A DNA stretch of 64,000 nt, from contig JACMZG010001914.1 of assembly GCA_018340805.1 (NCBI GenBank), positions 44,533,414 through 44,597,413 on the forward strand, in the 5' to 3' direction. Source of the DNA: Microvelia longipes. Taxonomy: Eukaryota; Arthropoda; Insecta; Hemiptera; Veliidae. The notes below the pieces were generated by a model. That model saw only the letters and a program-made list of their open reading frames with translations. It did no database searches and was not told the DNA's origin. This document shows, piece by piece, positions 10,601-19,309 of this stretch; positions within the stretch are counted from its first letter, which is position 1, and every line of letters starts with the position of its first letter. Made by a program: the position numbers and the translations under genes.

Positions 10601-12784
10601 AGTTATAAAAAAAGTTTGTTGGTGATCCAATGTTCTAGAAGGCTGTGGATATTCGACCTCGCCTTATTTTTATCTAATGACTTGTGTTTGTTTTGACTTT
10701 GTGAAAATGATCCAATTGAGTTGAAATTCAGTACAAGTATACCTTTATGTAATGATTAAGTACACCGAGTTTGTTTTTAATACCACAAGTATAACCATGA
10801 TTTTTGTGGGATCATTAAAAGTTAATCAGCATCGAGTGTGATCAGTGCCTGGATGGGTGATCAATGGGAATGAAACGGATGTATTTACAATCTAAGAACA
10901 AGCGAAGCAAGTCTGAAGACGTACGGCAGTATACATTTAACGACTTTTTTATTCTGAGGATGAGCAAAGCAAGTCTACAGTAAGATAAGGAAAAGATCTG
11001 AGGTACCCCGTACCCGATGTTTTAATTTATGTAAATGTTGTAATACTTTTGGTCTTGAAAAAATAATTTATTTTTAAAATTGTTATTTATGCAACAAGGG
11101 ATGAAAGTAAGTTTTACAGCTCAAATTAAAGTTTCGTCCTAAGGCAGTGCCGAAGGAGGAAACTTCATTAGCTCTCGAGGCTTGCCGTGGGAGTTAACTA
11201 ACATTTTTGCCCCCGAGGCTTGACAAGGGAGATAATATGAGAGCTGAAAACTTTTATCCCTTGTTGCATATTAAATTTTATCTACGACTAGAGAACTAAT
11301 ACTAACAACTATTAATATATTCTTCAGCTCCTTTATTGTTATTGTGTTAGTTTAGTTTATTCTTACCATGTCAATTACTCTGATGAAGAGAGAATAAAGC
11401 CACTATCTTCACATTATTTTATTGTAAGCTGTCAATAGAATAATGTGTAATACTATATTTGTAATTTAAACATTAGCGTGTGTATATTGTATATTCTACC
11501 CGTAGTACCAACATAACACCAAAAAAAGTCCTAAAAAATTCCTAAAAATTTTACTAAAAAATTCTGTCAAGTTGGCAACACTTTCACTTTTCCTCCCTAG
11601 GGAGTAAAAGTACATTTACAGTGTGAGGTAACAAGACTGTAAGTAGAACTTACAGTACAATGAGTAGATAAAATAAATTTACAGAGTAATACACAATACA
11701 ATCATACAAAAGGCTCTAAAAGTCTTATTAACATTTATTCATAAGGTTATTTATTAAACATTTTTTGTAAATAAATACTTATGTATTTACTTGTTTAGTA
11801 AGTTATGTAGTTTTAATGTTTATATTTTGTTTGCAGACTGAATCATCCTATTGCCACAGTGCTCAAGCCTCGGTCTGGCAAAGAGTATCAGAAAATAGAT
11901 AGGAGTACCATAGAAGTTATAACGGTAAGTTTTCTCTTTCACTATGTTGTGAATATAGATGTAATATAGATGAGTTTAATGTTTTAGGGTGTAAAAATGT
12001 TTGGATGTGTAATAATGTTGTGTTTTTCATTTTCTCTAAACTGCTTTGTTCCTATTTGACTGGAGACTTGAAGTTTCACACAAGCACTTAATTAATCATT
12101 TAATATAATCATTGTTTTTCAGTTTATGTATATGATCCATACAAAATAAAAAACTTTATAGGGACCTCTGATTATTAAAGCTTTTAAGGAGGAATAAGTC
12201 CAAAATAATAAATAAAACTAATTTTGCCGAGCTTACGATATAATTTTATCTTTTTCAAGGCTTAACATAATAAATATTAACAAAAAACAGTTACATGATT
12301 GCTAACAAATAGATGTTTGGGCAACAACTAGAATAACAGACAAATAATTACATTAAAACCTTACTTTAGACGGAATTAGAACTTAATGTAACTCAACAAC
12401 ATTGTTACCTTTTTTGTTTTTAACGGAATTATTTATCTGTTACTCTAGTTGTTGTCCAAACATCTATTTGTTAGCAACCATGTAACTGTTTTTTGTAACT
12501 ATTTATTATTTTAAGCCTAGAAAAAGATAAAATTATGTCGAAAGCTCGGCAAAATTAGTTTTATTTATTATTTTTAACCTAAAAGCTTTAATGATCCATA
12601 CAAACTTATTTGACCAGTATTTACTTGAGATATTACATTTTTGGTCTCCAAATGTTAAATAATGACAACACACAAAGTATTGACTGTTGATTTGAGTTGA
12701 AACACTTGATTTCAGGGTCGACAGCAGCGACAGCCGGACAGAGCTCCCGACTCTCCAACCATTGTTACCTCTCCAACCAACTAA
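1473..12784 (+). CDS. 3' part of a multi-phosphotyrosine docking/adaptor-type protein gene (7 exons)
   Basis: Seven exons (1473-1689, 3133-3325, 6094-6329, 8348-8563, 9128-9275, 11837-11924, 12716-12784) join in one frame with matching phases (1, 2, 1, 1, 2, 0), giving the last 388 residues of a protein. The first two exons carry tyrosine motifs typical of docking proteins: IYAVVDL, NYENLAF and YYENV (YxN, a Grb2-SH2 type site), then DYLLM and GYLPM (YxxM, a PI3-kinase p85 type site). The rest is Ser/Thr-rich and looks disordered, with basic and proline-rich stretches (APVQSPKRSKS, APPPLVPKK), and ends SPTIVTSPTN. No catalytic domain is visible. The motif set suits an IRS, Gab/Dos, Dok or FRS type adaptor at the membrane; I cannot tell which. 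Any PH/PTB domain would be in exons left of the window. Confidence 0.8.
1690..3132. other. Intron A-B
   Basis: AT-rich. Around 2785-2830 lies a decayed copy of the motif seen well preserved at 27026-27058 (CTTGAAGATG, hairpin, CTAAACATC, then GGATTCTTCATCTACG). Nothing else recognisable. Confidence 0.4.
3133..3325 (+). CDS. Docking-protein exon B (YxxM motifs)
   Basis: Follows TTGTTTAG and ends AGAAG|GTACAT. The previous exon's leftover G plus GG makes Gly, then GDDYLLMGPVRDVGYLPMDK. The two YxxM motifs (YLLM, YLPM) 10 residues apart are the strongest functional clue: tandem YxxM sites recruit the p85 subunit of PI3-kinase and are characteristic of insulin-receptor-substrate and Gab-type adaptors. 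The remainder is basic and Ser-rich (RREC, RRHAIDRSPSSKLRRR). Length 193 nt, ending in phase 2. Confidence 0.8.
4140..5335. mobile_element. Inverted-arm element with hammerhead-like core in left arm
   Basis: The left arm (about 4141-4186, AAGTCTCTCCACATATAAC then ATTTATTGACAGAACCAGCT) is repeated inverted at about 5285-5330 (AGCTGGCTCTGTCAATAAAT, ATATGTGAAGAGACTT). The roughly 1.1 kb between the arms is AT-rich and contains frames of 60-95 codons on both strands without recognisable domains. It belongs to the same group as the elements near 16.5, 50.6, 53.8 and 58.2 kb. Confidence 0.5.
4180..4203 (-). ncRNA. Hammerhead-like core (family a)
   Basis: On the minus strand: CTGATGA, a stem GACC-GAAA-GGTT, then GAAA. 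Flanks CTGGC (5') and GCTGG (3') can pair. The cleavage-site triplet expected between GAAA and the closing helix is absent, so it would probably not self-cleave as it stands. Confidence 0.3.
5620..5919 (-). pseudogene. Non-LTR retrotransposon reverse transcriptase, C-terminal end
   Basis: The 99-codon minus-strand frame contains RRISHDLILLFKIINNKID, then LLNCVSFNVPTYNTRSPRTF and NYGLNSPIDGMARNANALPQ. The succession HDL..LFK..N..IDC..LL..+.F.VP..NTR is the usual C-terminal tail of jockey/CR1-type RT proteins. The catalytic part is absent, so this is a 5'-truncated copy, as is common for LINEs. Downstream on the minus strand (5340-5600) is AT-rich 3' UTR-like sequence. Confidence 0.6.
6094..6329 (+). 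CDS. Docking-protein exon C (Ser-rich)
   Basis: Acceptor ACTTTTTCAG, donor ACTCAG|GTATCG. Enters in phase 2 (AG+A gives Arg) and leaves in phase 1. It encodes about 79 residues: SNSMDSGRSLDESQS, CASTDSLNGKPGG, then a hydrophobic/basic patch (VASLQALTKKLLRPCDG) and NRDSSSSNDSG. Much of it looks disordered with many phosphorylatable serines; the LQALTKKLL patch may form a short helix. GC content is clearly above the flanking introns, which supports coding. Confidence 0.78.
6466..7442. mobile_element. TIR DNA element of unknown superfamily, about 1 kb
   Basis: Left end CTAGACGTTGTAGCGAGCCA, continuing TTTGGTTAACACTT, is mirrored at the right end (AAGTGTTAACCAAATGGCTC, then GCTGTAACGTCTAG). The two differ at one position in about 34. 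No transposase frame is present inside, so it is non-autonomous. The terminal CTAG may be part of the TIR or a target duplication. Confidence 0.55.
8040..8252 (-). pseudogene. Non-LTR reverse transcriptase, extreme C-terminal fragment
   Basis: Minus-strand translation (no start codon) reads HHHSTRNKTRKVKSLKCRTS, then MMQRHAATRGPILFNMLPDE, then FKDFKKEIILWL and a stop. The pattern H.TR ... G..LFN.LPDEIK ... FK..+ is the C-terminal signature shared by many LINE ORF2 proteins. No RT core is present. Confidence 0.5.
8348..8563 (+). CDS. Docking-protein exon D
   Basis: Acceptor GATACAG, donor CTTAAAG|GTAACA; phase 1 in, phase 1 out. Encodes about 72 residues: STSTHFQNEFLEFETLVTPF, SNLTKIPAPVQSPKRSKSTE, PLQELSFQFSEMNKIN and DAPPPLVPKKEFL. 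The exon-C/D junction codon gives DSGVST. APPPLVPKK is a proline-rich basic stretch that could suit an SH3 ligand (inference). The minus-strand frames here are shadows. Confidence 0.8.
8564..9127. other. Intron D-E, no recognisable content
   Basis: 564 bp of AT-rich sequence. I see no repeats or coding signal beyond the splice sites. Confidence 0.5.
9128..9275 (+). CDS. Docking-protein exon E (Ser-rich, SDYIETLSLSS)
   Basis: Acceptor TGTGTACAG, donor AACAG|GTATAC; phase 1 in, phase 2 out. Encodes VSMSSSSGTSTIPYID, SVSTSSGASDMSDYIETLSL and SSYSSSDAQDN: almost half serine/threonine with tyrosines in acidic contexts (PYIDS, DYIET). If the intron is retained, translation would run to a stop at 9430-9432, adding about 50 residues with a hydrophobic stretch (LALCFIVVQCLLHFLPL). 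Confidence 0.78.
9441..9597 (+). repeat. 12-bp minisatellite (CCTACAACATGG type), about 13 copies
   Basis: Tandem CCTACAACRTGR units with only two variable positions (A/G in RTG, G/A at the end). Because 12 is a multiple of 3, plus-strand frames read as 4-residue repeats such as HGLQ or NMAY. It lies 165 bp after an exon donor and outside the spliced CDS, so I treat these frames as artefacts of repetition. Confidence 0.85.
10187..10668. mobile_element. Foldback element, family 1 (about 480 bp)
   Basis: Begins AATAAGGCGAGGAATATCCA and ends as its near-perfect reverse complement; the arms are about 230 bp with a central spacer of about 20 bp (around 10420-10440). Left-arm phrases TTCTAGAACATTGGATCACC and GTACATACATAACTACTGTT recur inverted on the right. 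A second copy is at 57027-57518. No coding capacity. Transcripts would form a long hairpin. Confidence 0.75.
11082..11684. repeat. 0.6-kb dispersed repeat, copy 1
   Basis: Starts GTTATTTATGCAACAAGGGA. The first 190 bp has inverted ends (GCAACAAGGGATGAAAGT ... ACTTTTATCCCTTGTTGC) around short imperfect repeats of CGAGGCTTG...GGGAG. It continues with TACGACTAGAGAACTAATAC up to ACTCCCTAGGGAGG-type palindromes near 11590. The second copy is at 39928-40567 with small indels. The class is unknown. Confidence 0.65.
11837..11924 (+). CDS. Docking-protein exon F
   Basis: Acceptor TTGTTTGCAG, consensus donor ACG|GTAAGT. Enters phase 2, leaves phase 0. Encodes RLNHPIATVLKPRSGKEYQK then IDRSTIEVIT. GKEYQKIDRS offers one more tyrosine. 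Strong splice sites and matching phases on both sides make this exon safe despite its small size. Confidence 0.8.
11925..12715. other. Intron F-G, mostly a foldback
   Basis: Largely occupied by a family-2 foldback (12147-12597). The rest is AT-rich. The acceptor TTGATTTCAG precedes the last exon. Confidence 0.5.
12147..12597. mobile_element. Foldback element, family 2, copy 1
   Basis: Left arm phrases AACTAATTTTGCCGAGCTTA, TTTTTCAAGGCTTAACATAA and AACAGTTACATGATTGCTAA are found inverted in the right arm (12435-12597). Copies at 24315-24880 and 62863-63115 share the ends (CTTTATAGGGACCTCT, AAGCTTTTGAGGAGGAATAG). The arms carry CTTGAAAAAGAT ... ATCGAAAGCTCGG, loosely like the hammerhead-like cores of other families. 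Confidence 0.65.
12716..12784 (+). CDS. Docking-protein last coding exon, stop TAA
   Basis: After TTTCAG, phase 0: GRQQRQPDRAPDSPTIVTSP then TN and TAA at 12782-12784. Basic/Gln-rich start, then a Ser-Pro/Thr-Pro C-terminus. GC-rich compared with its flanks. The C-terminal residues do not form an obvious PDZ ligand. Confidence 0.8.
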   Translation, partial: GRQQRQPDRAPDSPTIVTSPTN

Positions 12785-12928
12785 TAGTCAACCAGTATTT
12801 TAATTTAATTTATTTTAGTTTAATACCACTCTGAATGTCAAGTTATTACCTTTGGCTGAGATTGTATAAATTGAAGATATTTTATGAGAACTAGTTAATG
12901 TATAAAATTCAATTTTATTATGATTTTA

Positions 12929-12934
12929 AATAAA
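12929..12934 (+). promoter_or_regulatory. Poly(A) signal AATAAA of the plus-strand gene
   Basis: AATAAA lies 145 bp after the stop codon in TTTTAAATAAACTG, followed by a T-rich stretch (TTCTTCATTTTTCTTTTGG), as expected for a cleavage/polyadenylation site. Confidence 0.55.
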
Positions 12935-13179
12935 CTGTTGAGTCCTTCTTCATTTTTCTTTTGGCTTTTAAATAGTTTAAATTTAAATAATGACATAGTT
13001 AAAATTGTGTCAGGCAAGAGTGTTAAGTATTCATGCTGTGTATAACAACAACATTATTAACATTAATAACACACAACATTAATAACAACCCTAACCAATG
13101 TTAGGGTTTTTTTACTTCCCTCATATGTAGGGATAAAGGCAAAGTTATGTGTTCTCACTGAACATCAAAACTGTTATTA

Positions 13180-13586
13180 CAGTCTATCGTTTAGTTTAAA
13201 AATCCCCAAGGTCATAAGTATTTTGGGGATTGACCAATCAATTATGACGCTGCCAACCTCTTACTTAAAAAGAGAAAAAATCCCTATTACAATAACCGCT
13301 GTAGGGAAAAAACCTTCTTCCCCACAATCGTTCACTTTGTTTGTGGTTCTTCTTTTGATTACATTGTTTTGAAAACTACTTTCAAATTAATCTTAAAATT
13401 TTTAATTTTAAAATAAAACTACACAAAAGAAACTTAAAAAAACATTGCCAAGAAAATACGGGTAAAATAACCTGATTTGTTTACATATTTTTTCCCGCTC
13501 CTTTCTTGCAGGGATTTTTTTTTCTTAAGAATCACTGGTGTCTAAACTGACCTGTCAAGATTTTTAAACTAAACGATAGACTGTAC
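13180..13586. mobile_element. Tc1/mariner-type MITE (CAGTCTATCG ends), full copy
   Basis: Termini CAGTCTATCGTTTAGTTTAA and the reverse complement TTAAACTAAACGATAGACTG, flanked by TA on both sides, as expected of Tc1/mariner target duplications. About 400 bp without transposase. An inner sub-palindrome AATCCCCAAGGTCATAAG ... TATTTTGGGGATT gives a local hairpin. Relatives are at 14870 and 38906. Confidence 0.7.
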
Positions 13587-14384
13587 ACCTGAATTATTTG
13601 TTTAAGGTGTTTTAAAACATCCTCAGATGTTTTAACCAAGTTTTCTGTTTCTGTGTGTGTGTATGTGTGTGTGAATGAGTGTATATGTCTTTTATCATCA
13701 TACTTCCTAATGGCTATTAGATAGATGGAATTTTTTTTCAAAAACCAACCTTTGGGTTGACTTTTACTTTCAAGAAAATAATTTTTATGACTTCATTATC
13801 CACTTCCTATGACAACAAAAAAATAATAAATTGCAGAAAAATAAATAATGTGATCAATTTGAAATTTGACATGGATGTATTTTTGCCGGCAGGTGATACA
13901 TTATATCCCTACATTTATTTATTTCTATAACTAGTCATGTTGACTTCTTTCAACCTCTAGTCAGGTCCATTATTTCTTACCATTACATTTTACTATGATA
14001 GCTGTTATGAATAAGAAAGAAATCTATTTAGAAAGAACGTTTCTGTCAAGTTAATAACTTGATATTTCAAATGAAAAACAATTTATAATAAATAGTCTGT
14101 ATATTGTTTTTATTGTAATATAGTGTAAATAAAATTTAAATCTAATAAATAATAATATATTGTATTAATAAAAATTTAATTATTTCAATTGTTTGTTTTA
14201 TTGGTTTATAAATCGTTGGAACAGTTTATGCTGGGTGCAAGGAACAAACTACCTTATTATATTAATAAAGATGAATCTTCCTCGGGCAGCATGTTTCTTC
14301 ATAATAAATATAATAAGAGGAGAAAAGCACTGTATTAGGAAAAATTGTAACTTGTGTTATTATTGAGTTTCGGCTTGAGCAGGA

Positions 14385-14866
14385 TGAGTTATGGCATACT
14401 GGTGTGGGGATGTTAACATAGAAGAAATATTCGTTAAGCATAAGAAAGTAATAAGAATCATAGCTGGAGAAAATAGATATGAGCATTGTAAACCATTTTT
14501 TAGAAAACTAAAAATATTAACCATTTTCAATCTGTACATATACACTTGCCATAAATATATGAAGAGTAATGTTAATCTATTTAACACATATGAGGATGTG
14601 CACAGGCACAACACAAGAATAGAAGGACTTTAAAAATATGTAGCCATAGGCTAAATAAATCTAAGATTGGATTTGGCCATTTGGGTATTCAAATGTGTAA
14701 CAAGTTACATGATAATATCAAAAGCCTAGAGTACAATAAGTTTTGTATAAAAGTAAAGGACTACTTACTTGAGAATCTCTACTATATCGTCAATGAGTTT
14801 TTCGAAGACAGTAGTAAATATTTTTTTCAAAGTTTAATAAGTTTTAATTTTTTTAAGTCATTGTGA
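14385..14866 (+). pseudogene. Non-LTR reverse transcriptase, C-terminal fragment with frameshift
   Basis: MSYGILVWG ends one frame. Shifting one frame gives NIEEIFVKHKKVIRIIAGEN, FRKLKILTIFNLYIYTCHKY and NTYEDVHRHNTRIEGL. After a stop, HRLNKSKIGFGHLGIQMCNK and LHDNIKSLEYNKFCIKVKDY complete it. The motifs SYGI..WG, +..IRIIAG, LKILT..LYIY and HNTR are the thumb/C-terminal hallmarks of jockey/CR1-like RTs. It carries at least two disabling breaks. Confidence 0.65.
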
Positions 14867-14869
14867 TTA

Positions 14870-15050
14870 CAGTCTATCGTTTATTTTAAAAATCCCCAAG
14901 GTCATAAGTATTTTGGGGATTGACCAATCAGAGAAGCCGCTGCCAACCTTTCACTTTAAAAGAGAAAAAAAAATCCCTACCACAATAACCGCTGTAGGGA
15001 AAAAACCTTCCCATCAATCGTTCACTTTGTTTGTGGTTCTTCTTTATATT
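14870..15050. mobile_element. CAGTCTATCG MITE, truncated copy
   Basis: The 5' half of the family at 13180 (CAGTCTATCGTTTATTTTAA, then the TTTTGGGGATTGACCAATCA hairpin and the ATCGTTCACTTTGTTTGTGG phrase). It stops after TTCTT near 15045 without the right terminus. It sits immediately 3' of the LINE fragment. Confidence 0.6.
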
Positions 15051-15565
15051 GGTCCATGGCTATATTATTATATGGATGGATGGCTCTTTCTTTTGACCTG
15101 ATTAGGATAAAACAGTTAAAGGTTAAACGCATAATACTTACACTGTGTTAGAGAGTAACCCTAGTAATTTATATCCAAATCACCAAATTCTGGTGAGTTT
15201 TACACAGCTATTGTTAGACATATATCACCCTTATAGGAATATAATTAATTCCTATAATTAATAAATTATAATAATTCTTATAATAAATTATAAGGAAATA
15301 TACTTTTTAATAAAAAAATTAAAACTTGAAATTATCTTTCTTGGACCAATTAATGATGTACAAAGCCTGTGCTTCCTTTTCTGGAATTATCGTGGGTTTA
15401 TGTACTTTTGGTCAACACTTCAAGACCCAGTATGATTATTTCTTATATCACATTTTCCCTGAAATAATTTTGGGTTTTGACTTCTCATTAGTAAAGATTA
15501 TAATTATGAACTCATTCATAAAAATGATAGACCAAGAGCCTAGGGTGTTTTGTATTTTGTTGGGT

Positions 15566-15842
15566 GTCCAGGCAGAACGCACTTTACAGGTCAAAATTTA
15601 CCACCCAAGTTAACAAACAGTGTAATGGCTGGAACCGGTCTCAATTTTTCATAAATACCTTCCTGAACAAGGATTTGCAATTCTGCCGACTCGTATCGGA
15701 TGGGTGTCCAGGCAGAACCTTTGAAAAGTGCGTTCTGCCTGGACACCCATCCGATACGAGTCGGCAGAATTGCAGATCCTTGTTCAGGAAGATATTTACG
15801 AAAAATTGAGACCGGTTCCAGCCATTACACTTTTTATTAACA
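15566..15842. repeat. Foldback with about 105-bp arms
   Basis: Left arm (about 15608-15718: GTAATGGCTGGAACCGGTCT, CTGCCGACTCGTATCGGATG, GGTGTCCAGGCAGAAC) reappears inverted at about 15731-15838 with a spacer of about 12 bp. A direct partial copy of GGTGTCCAGGCAGAACGCAC starts at 15567. The arms differ at only a few positions, so it is either young or under gene conversion. The overlapping frames are by-products. Confidence 0.7.
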
Positions 15843-16394
15843 AAACACCCCTGGGCTCTTGGTCTGTGACCATCCCAAAGAAAGAAGAGGGATGTCTAAA
15901 TAACAGGTACTCACAAGAAATCAACTCATATAAAAATAATCATTCAAAGTATAATTTTCCAATTCTTTTATAATTTAATTTGACTAAACAATGTAATATT
16001 GGGTACATTCATTTCAATCCACACACAGAGTAGTTTCTATAAAACCTTTAGACACGGAAACATTAACAGTGCTTCTGACGACAAAGTTCGGTTACAAACT
16101 GTATTTGGACATCAAAATGTTTCTCAGACTGAGCCCTTGGGCAGCAGTCCCTGCAGCCTCTCATGTTTAAATCCACAGAGATATCATTACTATGGAGGTC
16201 CCCTCTGTCAGTAAAATTTTGAAACATTGAAAAAGTTATTTGAACACCTTCGATTTAAACAGAATCAAATAAACAGCACGATATGACAGTAATACTTGTG
16301 TAACAATATAATATTACAGTAAAAAACACAGACTACGATTGAAAAACCAACAATTGTTGATTTATTGTAACCTTAAAATACTAGAGAAAAAAAA

Positions 16395-16715
16395 ACTAAA
16401 CAAGTTTTCGTCTTTCCACTTATTATAATTACTAATAACAAAGCCGACTTTCAACCGTTAATTGTCATCATCAGTGCCGGTGATTATTAAAAAAGTAGAT
16501 CAGTAGTCTACTAGTGTGGTTGTACTAATGGTACAAACTTTAGTCTTGAGTCAAGTTTGTACCATTAGTTTGTACCGTTAGTTTGTACCACTGGTAGACT
16601 ACTGATCTACTTTTTTAATAATCAACGGCACTGATGATGACCGTTAACGATTGAAAGTCGGCTTTGTTATTAGTAATTATAATGAGTGGAAAGATGAAAA
16701 CTTGTTTAGTTTTAT
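16395..16715. mobile_element. Inverted-arm element with paired hammerhead-like cores
   Basis: The left arm begins ACTAAACAAGTTTTCGTCTTT and runs through AATAACAAAGCCGACTTTCA to GTAGATCAGTAGTCTAC; all of this is mirrored on the right. Cores at 16449-16474 (minus) and 16631-16656 (plus) face outward. Spacer near 16540. No coding potential. Confidence 0.65.
16631..16656 (+). ncRNA. Hammerhead-like core (family a), right arm
   Basis: CTGATGA, a weakly paired insert ACCGTTAACGATT, then GAAA; closing helix CGGC/GTCG. Partner of the inverted core at 16449-16474. No cleavage triplet between GAAA and the closing helix. Confidence 0.28.
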
Positions 16716-17917
16716 TTCTTCTAATCATAGCACTCCACAGCTCAATCCATCATATACTTAGAATATTCTTGGAGTAGGTTACTCAATAAAGTTACTGAGA
16801 GGCCAACAATATATTTCAAGCCTTTCAATGTACCTACATAGGGCTGCATGCCCCTTCTAGTAACATATCTCTATGCCTGCATTTTCTGCTTCAAAAAACA
16901 AGGAATTGCAGTTGCTTCATCATTATTATTAATTTGTTTACACTTATTCCCATAAATAAGACCTATTATTATTTTTATACCTATTATATTAATACAGATT
17001 TGGAACTTGAAACTATTTTCCAGTTTCTTTTTTTTAATGATTGTAGCAATTTGTATTTTGTTTCATACAAATCATAAAAGATAGATTACAATCTGCAATT
17101 GATTAACAAGTCTTATTTGGTATTTAAAAACCTTCTATATTATTTATTATATACTAAACGTACCCGCTATATACACTCTATTGCTGATAGTTTAGACCTT
17201 ATTACTTATTAACCATTTTTTTTCTTATTAGTGATTTTAACATTTACAATGAAAAATAAAATAAATAAAATACAATTAAAAAGAATTTATATAAAAATAA
17301 TAATTAACAAAAATCTTATCCAATAATAAAAAAGAAATTCATGAAAATTTAAAAATAGATTCATTGGTTTAACAAACTAAAAAAAAAAATTAAAAATTAT
17401 GTACAAGATTGAGTATTGTTATTTATATTAAATATTTATTACAACTTCAATTATTTATTTTCATATTTTATTTTAATTTACATAAGTTATTTGGCACAAA
17501 CTTGTTATAAATAAATTAAACTTTATATAATTATTTATAAGAAGATAATAGAAAGATGTATTGCAAATTTTACAAGTGTGGTGAGTTAGTATTGTTTTAA
17601 GGAGAATTAAATGAAAGTTTTGATCCTTAATGACATCAAGAGTTTTAGAGCTGAGTCATCTGTATTCTAATAATAACATCTCCTAACTGTTAAATAATTA
17701 ACTTCACCTCCTCTGCCATCTAAATCAAAAAGGCTAAGAGTAAGGCCTGGCACTCAAGTCACTTACTGCCTCTTTGCTTTGGAAGGCAGTATTCCTAGTG
17801 TGTACTTGTTAGTTTAAAAAAAAGCACTAAAAAAGCTTGAAAAAGTAATACAAATATTTACAGTGTCTAAAATATTAAATAAGCAAATATAAAGATGTAG
17901 CTTAGGTCTGACTGTAT

Positions 17918-18373
17918 CAAAGAGACTAATACTTGGAGGGTATTAGTATCTGTAGCCCAAAAACACGCGAGACAAGGGGTCTGGAAGTGTGACAGCTACC
18001 ACTAGGTGCCATAACAGTTCTTACCCCTACTATAGTCTCCCTTGAGAGAGACTAGATACTCCCCCACCCCTCTACAACCCCTATTATAGCATGCACTCTA
18101 CAAACAGCGGCATTTTTTAGTGACGTCACAGTAAACCACTTTATACAGCACAGACAATTAAAGACTATACACAATAGATAATAATTAAAACTTATTTCAA
18201 ATTTAATTTACTTAATTTAAGACGAAATGGTGGAAAAATAATGTCATGCTTATGTTGGATTGTAATTATTATGAAAAATAAAAAGATGACGTCACTAATG
18301 TACAGTTACGGATCCAAGCTACTCGGGGAATGATAAGAGCTGTTGTATCCTCCTCTAAGTATTAGTCTCTTTG
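17918..18373. mobile_element. MITE with AAAGAGACTAATACT ends, copy 1 (about 456 bp)
   Basis: Terminal CAAAGAGACTAATACTT and AGTATTAGTCTCTTTG are inverted repeats. The interior contains two TGACGTCA palindromes (near 18120 and 18287) and AGATAATAATTAAAACTTAT. Related copies are at 47624-48059 and, inverted, 48508-48962. Non-coding. Confidence 0.65.
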
Positions 18374-19117
18374 GACTGTAGGGTCACGTCGACAAGGTGT
18401 AGTGTACAGTAGCCTAACCTAAGTCTTACAACAAACTGCCCCAGACTCCACAGCACTGAGCTTAGCAACAAAACACGCTCAGCATGAAATTTACTCTAAA
18501 CTGCACTTTTTACTTCATAAAGACTGAGTAGAGTAAAATAATAGTCAGGTTAAAATCACTCTTATCAAGACCGATAACATCAATGTTGGTGTTAACTATT
18601 TTAACAATATTAATCAATTTGTCATCCCCATTTATGAAATGTTAACTTGTAAAAATGAAATATTGATGGTACTTTTCAAGTTTTGTTTTGTGCATTTTTT
18701 GTTAATTTTGTCTCTCTTTAGTAAAAAACACAAGTCAACAGGTGAGTTCCCTATTCTGTTTACATAGGAAGACTCGTAAAGACCATTATAATTACACCAC
18801 AAACAGTACAGTTAAATAACTAGAGAACGGGAGGGTAAAATACAGTATTTGTATCCTTAGAACACAATATTCTTCCTATACCTAACATAGTAAGAGATGA
18901 AAAGAGAAAAAATATATTTTAATATAAGAAAGCTGTTAAGAATCTAAGAGTCTCTGGGTAGAAGAAGCTTAGTTAAGTTATGCAAGTATAGTAATAACTT
19001 CACAGACAAGTCCTTTATAATTCATTCCATTCTATAGCCATTTGCTAAGATCGATATACAAGGGATTTTTTTTTTAAATTTCATTGTATAATTAAATTAT
19101 GTTGATGTGTATAAATT

Positions 19118-19309
19118 ATGTATAATGAAATGTTGGCCAAAAGTATTGGCCAACATCACATAAATTTTATAGGACCTGTTTTGCTAAATAAATTTCCATT
19201 TGATGTAAAAGATAAAGTAACTAAGTCTTTTAAAAAAATTATACATAGTTGGCTAATCTCTTACTCTCAACAGGAGCTAAATCAGCTAGGTCACATTATA
19301 GAGCCTAAA
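19118..19309 (+). pseudogene. Non-LTR reverse transcriptase, last ~60 residues
   Basis: The open frame ends HHINFIGPVLLNKFPFDVKD, KVTKSFKKIIHSWLISYS. The pattern ..+.IGP.L.N..P..+K....FK..+..+L is the usual end of LINE RT proteins. An A-rich AATAAAATAAAATAAAG tail follows near 19340. Confidence 0.45.

Larger units (their letters stand above)
9276..11836. other. Intron E-F
   Basis: Contains a 12-bp minisatellite (9441-9597), a 480-bp foldback (10187-10668), a GGTACC hairpin (11002-11014) and the first copy of a 0.6-kb repeat (11082-11684). The remaining stretches (9600-10180, 10670-11000) show no recognised element. Confidence 0.5.

Noticed and set aside
15999..16214. 71-codon plus frame with ordinary composition
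   Set aside because: No splice context or recognisable domain, and it lies between two foldbacks in intergenic DNA.
18115..18295. TGACGTCA palindromes as CRE enhancer sites
   Set aside because: They are part of a dispersed MITE and far from any start site; regulatory use cannot be supported.
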